From an uncultured Pelolinea sp. (GTDB taxonomy: Bacteria > Chloroflexota > Anaerolineae > Anaerolineales > Anaerolineaceae), in contig CALGUJ010000077.1 in the NCBI GenBank assembly GCA_937902055.1, positions 1 to 5,061 on the forward strand: DNA of 5,061 nucleotides, written 5' to 3'. A program made the translations under genes and the position numbers. A model generated the notes under the pieces. The model worked only from the letters and a program-made list of their open reading frames with translations. It did not search any database and had not been told where the DNA came from. Positions 1 through 5,061 of this stretch are shown here, in pieces; position 1 is the first letter of the stretch, and the number at the start of each line of letters is the position of its first letter.

Positions 1-261
1 CAGGCGCTTTCAACCGGGTACGGTTTCGACGCGATCGCGATCGCTTTACTGGCGAACAATCATCCGCTGCTGTGCATCATCACCGCCATCCTGTTTGGAT
101 TCTTAAGGCACGGTTCGCGGATCATGCAGATCAACACCGGGATCCCGATCGATATCATCTCCATCCTGCAAGCCTTCATCATATTCTTCATCGCCGCGCC
201 GGCCATTATCCGCACGATCTACCGGCTGAAAGAGCCCAAACCGGCCAATGAGCCGGTATAA
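1..261 (+). CDS. ABC transporter permease, NupP/YufP-like, C-terminal fragment (5' end outside window)
   Basis: The reading frame is open from base 1 to a TAA at 259-261 and gives the last 86 residues of an integral membrane protein. Two hydrophobic stretches are visible (about residues 23-37 and 52-71 of the fragment), followed by a charged, proline-rich cytoplasmic tail ending in NEPV. The pattern GYGFDAIAIALLANNHP, then a short LFGFLRHGS segment and a GIPIDIISILQA helix, is characteristic of the first permease of BMP-family (basic membrane protein) nucleoside or sugar ABC importers (COG4603-like, BPD_transp_2 fold). It forms a heteromeric transmembrane channel with the second permease, which starts 17 nt downstream, so the two are almost certainly one operon. 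The gene is truncated only by the window edge. The substrate cannot be told from this part. The family is confident, the exact ligand is not. Confidence 0.88.
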   Translation, partial: QALSTGYGFDAIAIALLANNHPLLCIITAILFGFLRHGSRIMQINTGIPIDIISILQAFIIFFIAAPAIIRTIYRLKEPKPANEPV

Positions 262-268
262 CCGCCAC

Positions 269-273
269 AGGAG
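269..273 (+). promoter_or_regulatory. Ribosome binding site of the second permease gene
   Basis: AGGAG lies 5 nt before the ATG at 279 and sits in the 17-nt gap after the previous stop codon. It supports the 279 start and shows Shine-Dalgarno-led initiation inside the operon. Confidence 0.8.
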
Positions 274-278
274 AGCAT

Positions 279-1562
279 ATGTCCAATCAAGTTCAGAAAA
301 AAGAAAAAATCATCCGGGAAAAACCCGAAACCCTGCGGCAGGTGATCATGGGAGCGTTCTTCCTGTTGATCGCGCTCTTTATCGGTTATGTCTTTATCCG
401 CAGCACGGATGCGCTGATGGTAACCACTTTCGTGATGACCCCCGGCGGCTCGAAAGCCACCCTCCCCGACCTTGTGTTCAACACCCGCGCAGCCCCGATC
501 GCGATCAGCGCGATCAGCGCCTTCCTGGGTGCATTTCAACTCATCAAGGGATTTGGGAAAGCAACCAACTGGATACTGGGTTTCGTGGGCATCCTGCTGA
601 CCACCAGCTTCCTGGCATGGGGCGCCGGCGGAGGTTCAATCAATGTGGGGGGCATGTTGAGGGTGGCCATCATGCGCAGCGTGCCGATCGTCCTGGGCGC
701 ATTTTCCGGGATTTTGTGCGAACGCGTGGGGGTGACCAACATCGCCATCGAAGGCATGATGATCACCGGCGCCCTGGTGGGTTCCATGTTCGGAAGCCTC
801 TTTGGATTGTGGCCGGGCGTGATCGCGGCAATCATTTCCGGCGGGTTGACCGGCAGTATCCACGCCATGCTTTCCATCAAATATAAAGTCAACCAGATCA
901 TCTCCGGCACGATCATCAATATCTTCACCGTCGGGCTGACATCCTACATCGTAACCAAAATCCTGCAAGTATCGGAATGGCAATATCTCAATCAAAGCGG
1001 ATTCTTTCCTTCTTACAGCATTCCGTTTTTATCCAAAATACCCTTCCTGGGACCAATCCTCTTCAGCCATAACATGTTCGTATACGCCATGTACCTCCTG
1101 GTCGGCATCCTGACCTTCGCACTGTTTCACACCCGGTGGGGATTGCGCCTGCGCGCGGTGGGAGAACACCCGAAAGCCGCCGACACCCTGGGCATCAACG
1201 TATTCCGAACGCGCTACCTGGTGGTGATCCTAGGAGGAATGATGGCCGGATTTGCCGGTTCCTACTTCTCGCTGGGTTCGTTGGGATATTTCGAACAAGT
1301 CATGTCCGCCGGACGAGGGTTTATCGGGCTGGCAGCCATGATCTTCGGCAAGTGGACGCCGGTGGGTTCGCTGGGGGCCGGGCTGTTGTTCGGTTTCGCG
1401 GAATCGCTCTCCACCAACCTCTCCATTTTGCGCTTCCCGATCCCGGCGGAATTGCTGCTGATGGTGCCGTATGTCCTGACTATGGTGATCCTGGCCGGCG
1501 TGGTTGGCCGCTCGCAAGGCCCGGCCTCGGCCGGTGTTCCTTACGAGAAGGAATCGCTCTAA
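279..1562 (+). CDS. ABC transporter permease, NupQ/YufQ-like (BMP-type nucleoside/sugar importer)
   Basis: This 427-residue polytopic membrane protein is the second channel subunit of a BMP-family ABC importer (COG1079-like, BPD_transp_2). Family hallmarks are ERVGVTNIAIEGMMITGA at residues 148-165, the cytoplasmic loop GEHPKAADTLGINV at 295-308 (probable contact with the ATPase) and GRGFIGLAAMIFGKWTP at 345-361. Hydrophobic segments lie near residues 22-41, 71-90, 97-115, 127-145, 157-198, 205-228, 262-284, 312-333, 345-377 and 390-410. The N-terminus is lysine-rich and cytoplasmic, with no cleavable signal. Family members such as B. subtilis YufQ are around 320 residues, so about 110 extra N-terminal residues are present here: helix 1, an external loop at about 42-70, and helices 2-3. 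The start is fixed by AGGAG 5 nt upstream. The ATPase and lipoprotein partners should lie upstream of the window. Nucleosides are the best-known ligands of this family, but other small molecules are possible. Confidence 0.93.
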   Translation: MSNQVQKKEKIIREKPETLRQVIMGAFFLLIALFIGYVFIRSTDALMVTTFVMTPGGSKATLPDLVFNTRAAPIAISAISAFLGAFQLIKGFGKATNWILGFVGILLTTSFLAWGAGGGSINVGGMLRVAIMRSVPIVLGAFSGILCERVGVTNIAIEGMMITGALVGSMFGSLFGLWPGVIAAIISGGLTGSIHAMLSIKYKVNQIISGTIINIFTVGLTSYIVTKILQVSEWQYLNQSGFFPSYSIPFLSKIPFLGPILFSHNMFVYAMYLLVGILTFALFHTRWGLRLRAVGEHPKAADTLGINVFRTRYLVVILGGMMAGFAGSYFSLGSLGYFEQVMSAGRGFIGLAAMIFGKWTPVGSLGAGLLFGFAESLSTNLSILRFPIPAELLLMVPYVLTMVILAGVVGRSQGPASAGVPYEKESL

Positions 1563-1610
1563 ATCGGTTCCTCTTTATAAAATATAAATCAATCCATAAC
1601 ACAATTACAA

Positions 1611-1637
1611 AGGCCGGTATTGAATAAATACCGGCCT
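1611..1637. terminator. Bidirectional intrinsic terminator between convergent genes
   Basis: AGGCCGGTAT (1611-1620) pairs perfectly with ATACCGGCCT (1628-1637), giving a 10-bp GC-rich stem with a 7-nt loop. It lies 48 nt after the permease stop and 20 nt past the stop of the convergent methyltransferase-like gene. The flanks are T-rich but imperfect: CATTT on the + side, TTGTAATTGTGTT on the - side. The better T tail serves the - strand gene. The position between converging stop codons supports use in both directions. Confidence 0.8.
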
Positions 1638-1657
1638 CATTTCAAGCAAACACGGAA

Positions 1658-2800
1658 TCAATTCAAGGTACGGTCGGTTGCATAAAGCGCGATAACGTTT
1701 TCCACGGGCGTATCCGCCTGAATGTAATGCGCGGTGGTGCAGATGTATCCGCCACCCTGCCCGAGAATGGCGCAGCGCTCGCGGGTTTCAGCCGCCACTT
1801 CGGCCGTGCTCCCAAAGGGCATGGTGTACTGGATGTCGATGCCGCCATGGAAAGCCACGCGCGCGCCGAATTCATCCTTGATCTTACGCATGTCCATCTT
1901 GGCCGCGCGCGGCTGCAGGGGATTGAGGATATCGATGTGCATGTCACTGATGAATTCTTCGATCAGATCATAAACCGCACCGCAGGAATGATAGAGGATT
2001 TTCACGTCGTATTCCTTGATCGCCTGATTGAGTTTTTGGTGGAAAGGAAGGATATATTTCCGCCACATCTTTTTCGACATCAGCAGGCTGTTCTGAATCG
2101 CGACGTCATCATAGGTGTACACCAGATCCACCATGCCTTCGGCGTGCTTCATCACCTGGCGAAAATTGGCGATCAAACGGTCGGTTACGCAATCCATGAT
2201 GGCAAGTGGAATTTCAGGTTTTTCGATCAGATCCATCAGGAATTTATCCAGACCGTAAAGCCCCCAGGCGGTTTCAAAAATACCGCCGATATCGTAGCGG
2301 ATATGATACTGAACTTCCTTATTCACGCTTACAATTTTTTGGGGGAGAGAAGCCCAATCCCAATCGGTGATCTGCGGCCAGCGGGAATACTGTTCGATCT
2401 CCCCGACCGATTGAAAAGCCGCCAGAGGAAAGCTGGCATATTCGTCGTACGTGGCAAAATCGTTTTTCACCTGGCGGCGGTGGGTTCCCCAATGGGCATA
2501 ATAGGTGCCGTCCGGAAGCGTTTCCCGAGCCGGACCGACATAATCGGGGGTTACAATGCGGCAGTCGATGCCGAACAGGCGCAGGATTTCCTCCTCCGAA
2601 TCAACGGCAAAATAGGCTTTCAATTTTTCAATCATTTCAGGAATCGCCCAAAAATCGAAGGGCGTGCGGTCGGGCTGCCGGCGCTGGATGGCGGCTTCAA
2701 CCCTTTCGCGCGGTGACATGGCCAAGCTGCCCAGGTCGTCATGCATGCGGTGAAGTATTTCAATCAGGTTATCTACTGAAGGGGTCTCTGTGTTCATCAT
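1658..2800 (-). CDS. Uroporphyrinogen decarboxylase-like (MtaA/CmuA superfamily) protein, His-X-Cys type
   Basis: This 380-residue predicted cytosolic TIM-barrel protein belongs to the UroD superfamily, which includes HemE and cobalamin-dependent methyltransferases such as MtaA and CmuA. Typical elements are SPRERVEAAI...PDRTP (29-47), GLYGLDKFLMDLIEKP (180-195), a DD pair at 231-232, YHSCG (270-274), IDILNPLQPRAAKMD (289-303), FHGGIDIQ (317-324) and GGGYICTTAHYIQADTP (349-365). HemE's N-terminal PxWxMRQAGR-type motif is absent, so haem synthesis is unlikely. H271 and C273 match the His-X-Cys zinc pair known in MtaA-type methyltransferases. By eye, H358 falls where MtaA has its distal Cys, and C354 and H318 are nearby alternatives. 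A methyl-transfer or demethylation role is inferred, with substrate unknown. Two ATGs stand in tandem (2800 and 2797). AAAGGT is 3 nt from one and 6 nt from the other, so 2797 may be the real start. It lies downstream of a same-strand paralogue, after a terminator. Confidence 0.87.
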   Translation of the reverse strand: MMNTETPSVDNLIEILHRMHDDLGSLAMSPRERVEAAIQRRQPDRTPFDFWAIPEMIEKLKAYFAVDSEEEILRLFGIDCRIVTPDYVGPARETLPDGTYYAHWGTHRRQVKNDFATYDEYASFPLAAFQSVGEIEQYSRWPQITDWDWASLPQKIVSVNKEVQYHIRYDIGGIFETAWGLYGLDKFLMDLIEKPEIPLAIMDCVTDRLIANFRQVMKHAEGMVDLVYTYDDVAIQNSLLMSKKMWRKYILPFHQKLNQAIKEYDVKILYHSCGAVYDLIEEFISDMHIDILNPLQPRAAKMDMRKIKDEFGARVAFHGGIDIQYTMPFGSTAEVAAETRERCAILGQGGGYICTTAHYIQADTPVENVIALYATDRTLN

Positions 2801-2802
2801 TT

Positions 2803-2808
2803 ACCTTT
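2803..2808 (-). promoter_or_regulatory. Weak ribosome binding site before tandem ATG codons
   Basis: On the - strand AAAGGT precedes ATGATG. The distance from AGG to the first ATG is only 3 nt and to the second 6 nt, so the second codon (2795-2797) is the better-spaced start. The product would differ by a single methionine. Confidence 0.5.
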
Positions 2809-2827
2809 AATAAGAAAAATCGCTCAT

Positions 2828-2863
2828 AAAAATAAATATTGCCTGTATTCGCAGGCAATATTT
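2828..2863 (-). terminator. Intrinsic terminator after the upstream UroD-like gene
   Basis: Bases 2834-2845 and 2852-2863 form a perfect 12-bp stem (AAATATTGCCTG and its complement) with a 6-nt loop. Read on the - strand it is followed by A and then five T (2828-2832). It begins 13 nt after the stop codon of the 387-aa gene and ends about 28-33 nt before the start of the next gene. It would end or attenuate transcription between the two paralogues, leaving the downstream gene dependent on read-through or on a promoter overlapping this hairpin. I see no convincing promoter there. Confidence 0.82.
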
Positions 2864-2876
2864 TATCCAGCCATTT

Positions 2877-4040
2877 TTACTTCAAAGGATACGTTCCGAA
2901 ATCCAGGACAGCATCCGCCATCGCCAGGATGTTTTCCGCAGGCACCTCGTTCATGATGGTGTGCACGGAAGCCGCCATATAACCGCCATCCCTACCGAGG
3001 ACGCCGATGACGCGCTTCATTTCCTGGCGCACCTCCTGCGGGTTCCCGTTGGGAAGGATATATTGGGTATCGACAGCTCCGCAGAAGACCAGATGCCGGC
3101 CGTATTCCCTTTTCAATCCTTCCAGGTCGGCCATTTTGCCGGCCGAAGTTTGCACGGGATTAAGGATATCCACGCCGATCTCGATAAAATCGCCGATCAG
3201 GTCAAACACGTCGCCATCGGTATGGAAGAACACTTTGGCTTTGGTGCGTTCCTTGATGAACTGGATCAGCTCGGCATGGATGGGCTTTAACAGCTTGCGG
3301 TACATGCGCGGCGAGATCATCAGACGATCCTGAGTACCGAGGTCATCGCCGATCTTGATCATATCGATATTGCCGCCCACGGCGTCCAGGAAATGGCCCA
3401 GGTGCTGCTTGCATAGGTTCAGGTTCTTTCTGAGCATGGCCTCGGCAAAATCCGGCAGCATGGCCAGATTCATCAGGAATTTATCCATGCCCTGCAAGCC
3501 GAAAGCGCGCTCCAGCGGGAACATCAACCAGGGCGTCGCCAGGATGGCATATTGATTTTCCCCAGCCAGTTTTTCGGCATCCAGCGCGGCTTGCGCCACG
3601 CGGTAAGGATCATCCATCATCGGCCAACCGTTATATTTCTCCAGATCGTCCAGCGTGGTGGCTTCAGCCAGAGGGTGATAACCGGGAAACCACACTCCCG
3701 GTTCGATCTCGATCTGGCCGATGCCCCAATCATCGATGCAGGGGGAATGCGGTTCGCGTGTACGATTGCGTTCCTGCACTTGCTGGGGGAAACGGTCGAG
3801 CACGCCTCGCGCGTCGCCATGCAGTCGCTGCAGGGTTTGTTCATCGACCTTGGCTGTGCCCAACTCCGGCCAATCGTAGATATATTCGTCCGGGGCCTGA
3901 ATACCCAGCTTGGCTTTCAACGCCCGGTAAGGTTTCATCTTGATACCGGTGGCATTGCTGACGCCGATGATGATCGGCACGCGGTCAGGCACTTCGTGCT
4001 GCAGGACTGCCTGGACTCGTTCACGGGATGTCATCGCCAT
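2877..4040 (-). CDS. Uroporphyrinogen decarboxylase-like (MtaA/CmuA superfamily) protein, His-X-Asp type
   Basis: This 387-residue predicted cytosolic TIM-barrel protein of the UroD superfamily is paralogous to the gene downstream. Shared elements include MTSRERVQAVLQHEVPDRVP (3-22), GLQGMDKFLMNLA (181-193), GDDLGTQDRLMISPRMYRK (231-249), FFHTDGDVFDLIGDFI (271-286), VDILNPVQTSAGKM (290-303), GAVDTQYILPNGNPQEV (321-337) and GGYMAASVHTI (352-362). HemE's substrate-arginine motif is missing, so a haem role is unlikely. The paralogue's His-X-Cys is replaced here by H273-X-D275. C320 sits where the paralogue has His (FCGAVD against FHGGID), and H360 is conserved. A catabolic or methyl-transfer role is inferred and the substrate is unknown. 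The frame is open up to 4094, but the ATG at 4040 has AGGAG 7 nt upstream and begins directly at the family motif, so it is the chosen start. The 18 extra residues would not be translated. Confidence 0.88.
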   Translation of the reverse strand: MAMTSRERVQAVLQHEVPDRVPIIIGVSNATGIKMKPYRALKAKLGIQAPDEYIYDWPELGTAKVDEQTLQRLHGDARGVLDRFPQQVQERNRTREPHSPCIDDWGIGQIEIEPGVWFPGYHPLAEATTLDDLEKYNGWPMMDDPYRVAQAALDAEKLAGENQYAILATPWLMFPLERAFGLQGMDKFLMNLAMLPDFAEAMLRKNLNLCKQHLGHFLDAVGGNIDMIKIGDDLGTQDRLMISPRMYRKLLKPIHAELIQFIKERTKAKVFFHTDGDVFDLIGDFIEIGVDILNPVQTSAGKMADLEGLKREYGRHLVFCGAVDTQYILPNGNPQEVRQEMKRVIGVLGRDGGYMAASVHTIMNEVPAENILAMADAVLDFGTYPLK

Positions 4041-4047
4041 TTTGCTT

Positions 4048-4052
4048 CTCCT
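4048..4052 (-). promoter_or_regulatory. Ribosome binding site that fixes the start at 4040
   Basis: AGGAG on the - strand (CTCCT on the + strand) lies 7 nt before the ATG at 4040. It favours this start over the in-frame upstream codon at 4094, which has no comparable site. Confidence 0.8.
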
Positions 4053-4077
4053 GTATTTTACAGAACCTAATTTTACA
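4051..4077 (-). promoter_or_regulatory. Candidate promoter/operator of the 387-aa UroD-like gene
   Basis: On the - strand TGTAAAAT occurs twice (4055-4062 and 4070-4077), 15 bp apart. The TAAAAT at 4070-4075 is a plausible -10 and would give a leader of roughly 20 nt containing the AGGAG. The nearer copy is too close to the ribosome site to be a -10. It is part of a perfect inverted repeat CTGTA-TTT-TACAG (4051-4063), which could be an operator. No good -35 is seen at 16-18 nt spacing, so this is tentative. Confidence 0.33.
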
Positions 4078-4180
4078 TGAGAAGCATTGCGCAAGAGTAA
4101 GTATTTTCTTCACCAATATGTCTTTTTCCCACTCTGACGCAGAACGCATCCGGGCAATTTTCCATCCATTATTTTGGAAA

Positions 4181-4211
4181 TTGTCCAATATTTTCAAGCT
4201 TCGGCTATACT
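4181..4211 (+). promoter_or_regulatory. Candidate promoter of the membrane protein gene
   Basis: TTGTCC (4181-4186) and TATACT (4206-4211) form a sigma-70-like pair with 19-bp spacing, which is longer than ideal. The -10 match is good (5 of 6 to TATAAT). Transcription would begin near 4217-4219, at or just before the ATG at 4219. An inverted repeat TTGGA-N5-TCCAA (4174-4188) overlaps the -35. Confidence 0.45.
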
Positions 4212-4218
4212 TGTGCGC

Positions 4219-4812
4219 ATGCTCAATCAAAACTTCGTCATCGCGGGCGCCCTGATCGGCGCAATCGGTTCATTCGCTTACCTTCTGGATACCATTAGAG
4301 GGAAAGTAAAACCAAACAGAGTTTCTTTCCTGATGTGGTCGTTTGCACCCCTGATCGCGTTTGCCGCGCAAGTCAAACAGGGCGTCGGCCTGGAAGCATT
4401 GATGACCTTCAGCACCGGCTTTCTGCCTTTTACCACATTTCTTGCTTCTTTCGTAAACAAGAAGTCCGAATGGAAAATAACCCGTTTCGACCTGATCTGC
4501 GGTGTCCTTTCAGTCGCCGGCCTGATCCTGTGGCTGATCACCAAAGTCGGCAATATTGCCATCTTCTTCAGCATCGTGGCCGATTTTTTGGCAGCCATAC
4601 CCACCATTGTTAAGGCTTATAAGTATCCCGAGACGGAACTGGCCTGGCCGTGGATGGCTTCGGTGGTTGGCGTGATCCTCACCCTGCTGACACTCAAGGA
4701 GCTGACCTTCGCCAACTCAGGATTCATCATTTACATCCTGGCGGTGGATCTTCTGATTTTCTGCCTGGTGCAATTCAAGATGGGGGAAAGGCTTGGTTAC
4801 GAAGGCGAGTAA
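4219..4812 (+). CDS. Seven-helix membrane protein with internal duplication, PQ-loop/SWEET-like; function unknown
   Basis: This 197-residue hydrophobic protein has about seven predicted membrane segments: roughly 6-24, 35-51, 58-77, 91-107, 113-130, 144-159 and 166-185. The arrangement reads as three helices, one linker helix, three helices. The two triplets look related by eye: GSFAYLLDTIRGKVKPNRVSF and ADFLAAIPTIVKAYKYPETE each put a helix end, a short basic loop and a proline-containing turn before the next Trp-bearing helix. This is the layout of SWEET/PQ-loop transporters, although the PQ pair itself is LD in the first half and PT in the second. I do not recognise a named family and no substrate can be assigned. 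A TTG at 4174 would add 15 residues, but the ATG at 4219 is preferred because the candidate -10 (4206-4211) lies inside that extension. Neither start has a Shine-Dalgarno site. The gene is divergent from the UroD-like genes and appears monocistronic. Confidence 0.78.
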   Translation: MLNQNFVIAGALIGAIGSFAYLLDTIRGKVKPNRVSFLMWSFAPLIAFAAQVKQGVGLEALMTFSTGFLPFTTFLASFVNKKSEWKITRFDLICGVLSVAGLILWLITKVGNIAIFFSIVADFLAAIPTIVKAYKYPETELAWPWMASVVGVILTLLTLKELTFANSGFIIYILAVDLLIFCLVQFKMGERLGYEGE

Positions 4813-4861
4813 AAAAGATAGGTCAAGGAATTTAGTCACCTGTACCTCCATGCGTCCAGGC

Positions 4862-4880
4862 GAATGTGTGATTTACAATC
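4862..4880 (+). repeat. 19-nt imperfect direct repeat, copy 1
   Basis: GAATGTGTGATTTACAATC matches the sequence at 5040-5058 at 16 of 19 positions with no gaps. Start-to-start distance is 178 nt. It lies in non-coding DNA and its function is unknown. Confidence 0.6.
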
Positions 4881-4904
4881 CGCGTTCGGGATGATGCCTT
4901 ATTT

Positions 4905-4938
4905 TGTCATCCTGACGAGCAGAGTGAGGAAGGATTTC
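4905..4938 (+). repeat. Dispersed-repeat-like element (GTCATCCTGA ... GAAGGAT)
   Basis: The segment opens with TGTCATCCTGACGAGC and closes with GAGGAAGGATTTC. The outer ATCCT (4909-4913) and AGGAT (4931-4935) are inverted. From general knowledge, intergenic elements of the form GTCATCCTGAGCGAAGCGAAGGATC recur in many environmental bacterial genomes, and this reads as a longer variant. Only one copy is in the window, so the repeat status is inferred from resemblance, not shown here. Confidence 0.5.
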
Positions 4939-5039
4939 GGCTGGAAATCTTATTGCTGTCAGCTATCGCAATAATTCAGGTGGAGAATGCTGCTCTTATA
5001 ACGAGTGTCTCACGATCAATCAATGGTTTTGTCACACAG

Positions 5040-5058
5040 GAATGTGGTATCTACAATC
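5040..5058 (+). repeat. 19-nt imperfect direct repeat, copy 2
   Basis: GAATGTGGTATCTACAATC differs from the copy at 4862-4880 at three positions. It is next to the window edge, so more copies could follow. Confidence 0.6.
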
Positions 5059-5061
5059 TTG

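Larger units (their letters stand above)
4813..5061. other. Non-coding tail with repeats, no gene seen
   Basis: These 249 bases after the last stop carry no convincing open frame on either strand and no clear intrinsic terminator. They contain two copies of a 19-nt imperfect direct repeat and a dispersed-repeat-like segment, listed separately. The stretch looks like repeat-rich intergenic DNA that continues beyond the window. Confidence 0.6.

Noticed and set aside
31..44. Two overlapping GCGATCGC palindromes, like the HIP1 element of cyanobacteria
   Set aside because: They fall inside the permease frame and encode a repeated Ile-Ala stretch. Nothing else in the window is HIP1-rich, so codon use explains them.
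500..520. Short tandem GCGATCAGC repeat
   Set aside because: It encodes AISAIS within a membrane segment and reflects coding repetition, not a separate element.
248..886. 212-codon open frame on the + strand overlapping the second permease
   Set aside because: Its translation is rich in Arg, His and Pro, typical of an out-of-frame reading of a GC-rich gene. The permease frame has full family motifs and a good ribosome site.
1727..2716. 329-codon open frame on the + strand, antisense to the His-X-Cys UroD-like gene
   Set aside because: It lies opposite a gene with clear family motifs throughout, and its translation shows no recognisable domain. It is a shadow frame.
1658..4040. Either UroD-like gene as HemE (haem synthesis)
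   Set aside because: Neither carries the N-terminal HemE substrate-arginine motif, both are longer than typical HemE, and no other haem gene is nearby.
3552..4070. 172-codon open frame on the + strand opposite the His-X-Asp UroD-like gene
   Set aside because: It is fully antisense to a well-supported gene, has no ribosome site or recognisable motif, and is best read as a shadow.
4041..4094. Longer start for the His-X-Asp UroD-like gene at 4094
   Set aside because: The ATG at 4040 has AGGAG 7 nt upstream and begins at the family's usual N-terminus. The upstream 18 codons cover the likely promoter and ribosome site.
4862..5058. CRISPR array in the right-hand tail
   Set aside because: Only two imperfect 19-nt copies are present at 178-nt spacing, with no regular repeat-spacer pattern and no cas gene.

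Overview
The window is about 5 kb of bacterial chromosome with moderate GC. It holds four complete genes and the tail of a fifth. The gene content (a BMP/NupPQ-type ABC importer, tandem uroporphyrinogen-decarboxylase-like methyltransferases and a small polytopic membrane protein) and a dispersed 'GTCATCCTGA...AGGAT' type repeat at the right end suggest an anaerobic environmental bacterium. Chloroflexota/Anaerolineae is my best guess, but no taxonomic marker gene is present, so this is inference only.

Left part (1-1562, + strand): the C-terminal end of one ABC transporter permease (NupP/YufP-like) is followed after 17 nt by a second, complete permease (NupQ/YufQ-like). Together they would form the membrane channel of an importer for nucleosides or related small molecules. 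The ATPase and the substrate-binding lipoprotein would be expected upstream, outside the window. The run ends at a strong hairpin (1611-1637) shared with the convergent genes.

Middle part (1658-4040, - strand): two tandem paralogues of the UroD/MtaA/CmuA TIM-barrel superfamily. Transcription runs from the 387-aa gene (2877-4040) to the 380-aa gene (1658-2800). They are separated by 76 nt that contain a good intrinsic terminator. Neither has the HemE substrate motif, so both look like catabolic or C1 methyl-transfer-type proteins rather than haem enzymes. Their putative metal-site residues differ (His-X-Cys in one, His-X-Asp in the other), which suggests different chemistry or substrates. No corrinoid protein is visible here.

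Right part (4041-5061): a 178-nt divergent promoter region leads on the + strand to a 197-aa seven-helix membrane protein with an apparent internal duplication, resembling a PQ-loop/SWEET fold. It probably starts at 4219 from a leaderless or nearly leaderless transcript. The last 249 nt contain no convincing gene. They hold two copies of a 19-nt imperfect direct repeat and one dispersed-repeat-like element.

I see no mobile element, CRISPR array, tRNA or rRNA. Most of the window is ordinary. The points most worth checking are the divergent metal sites of the paralogues, the SWEET-like membrane protein and the intergenic repeats.
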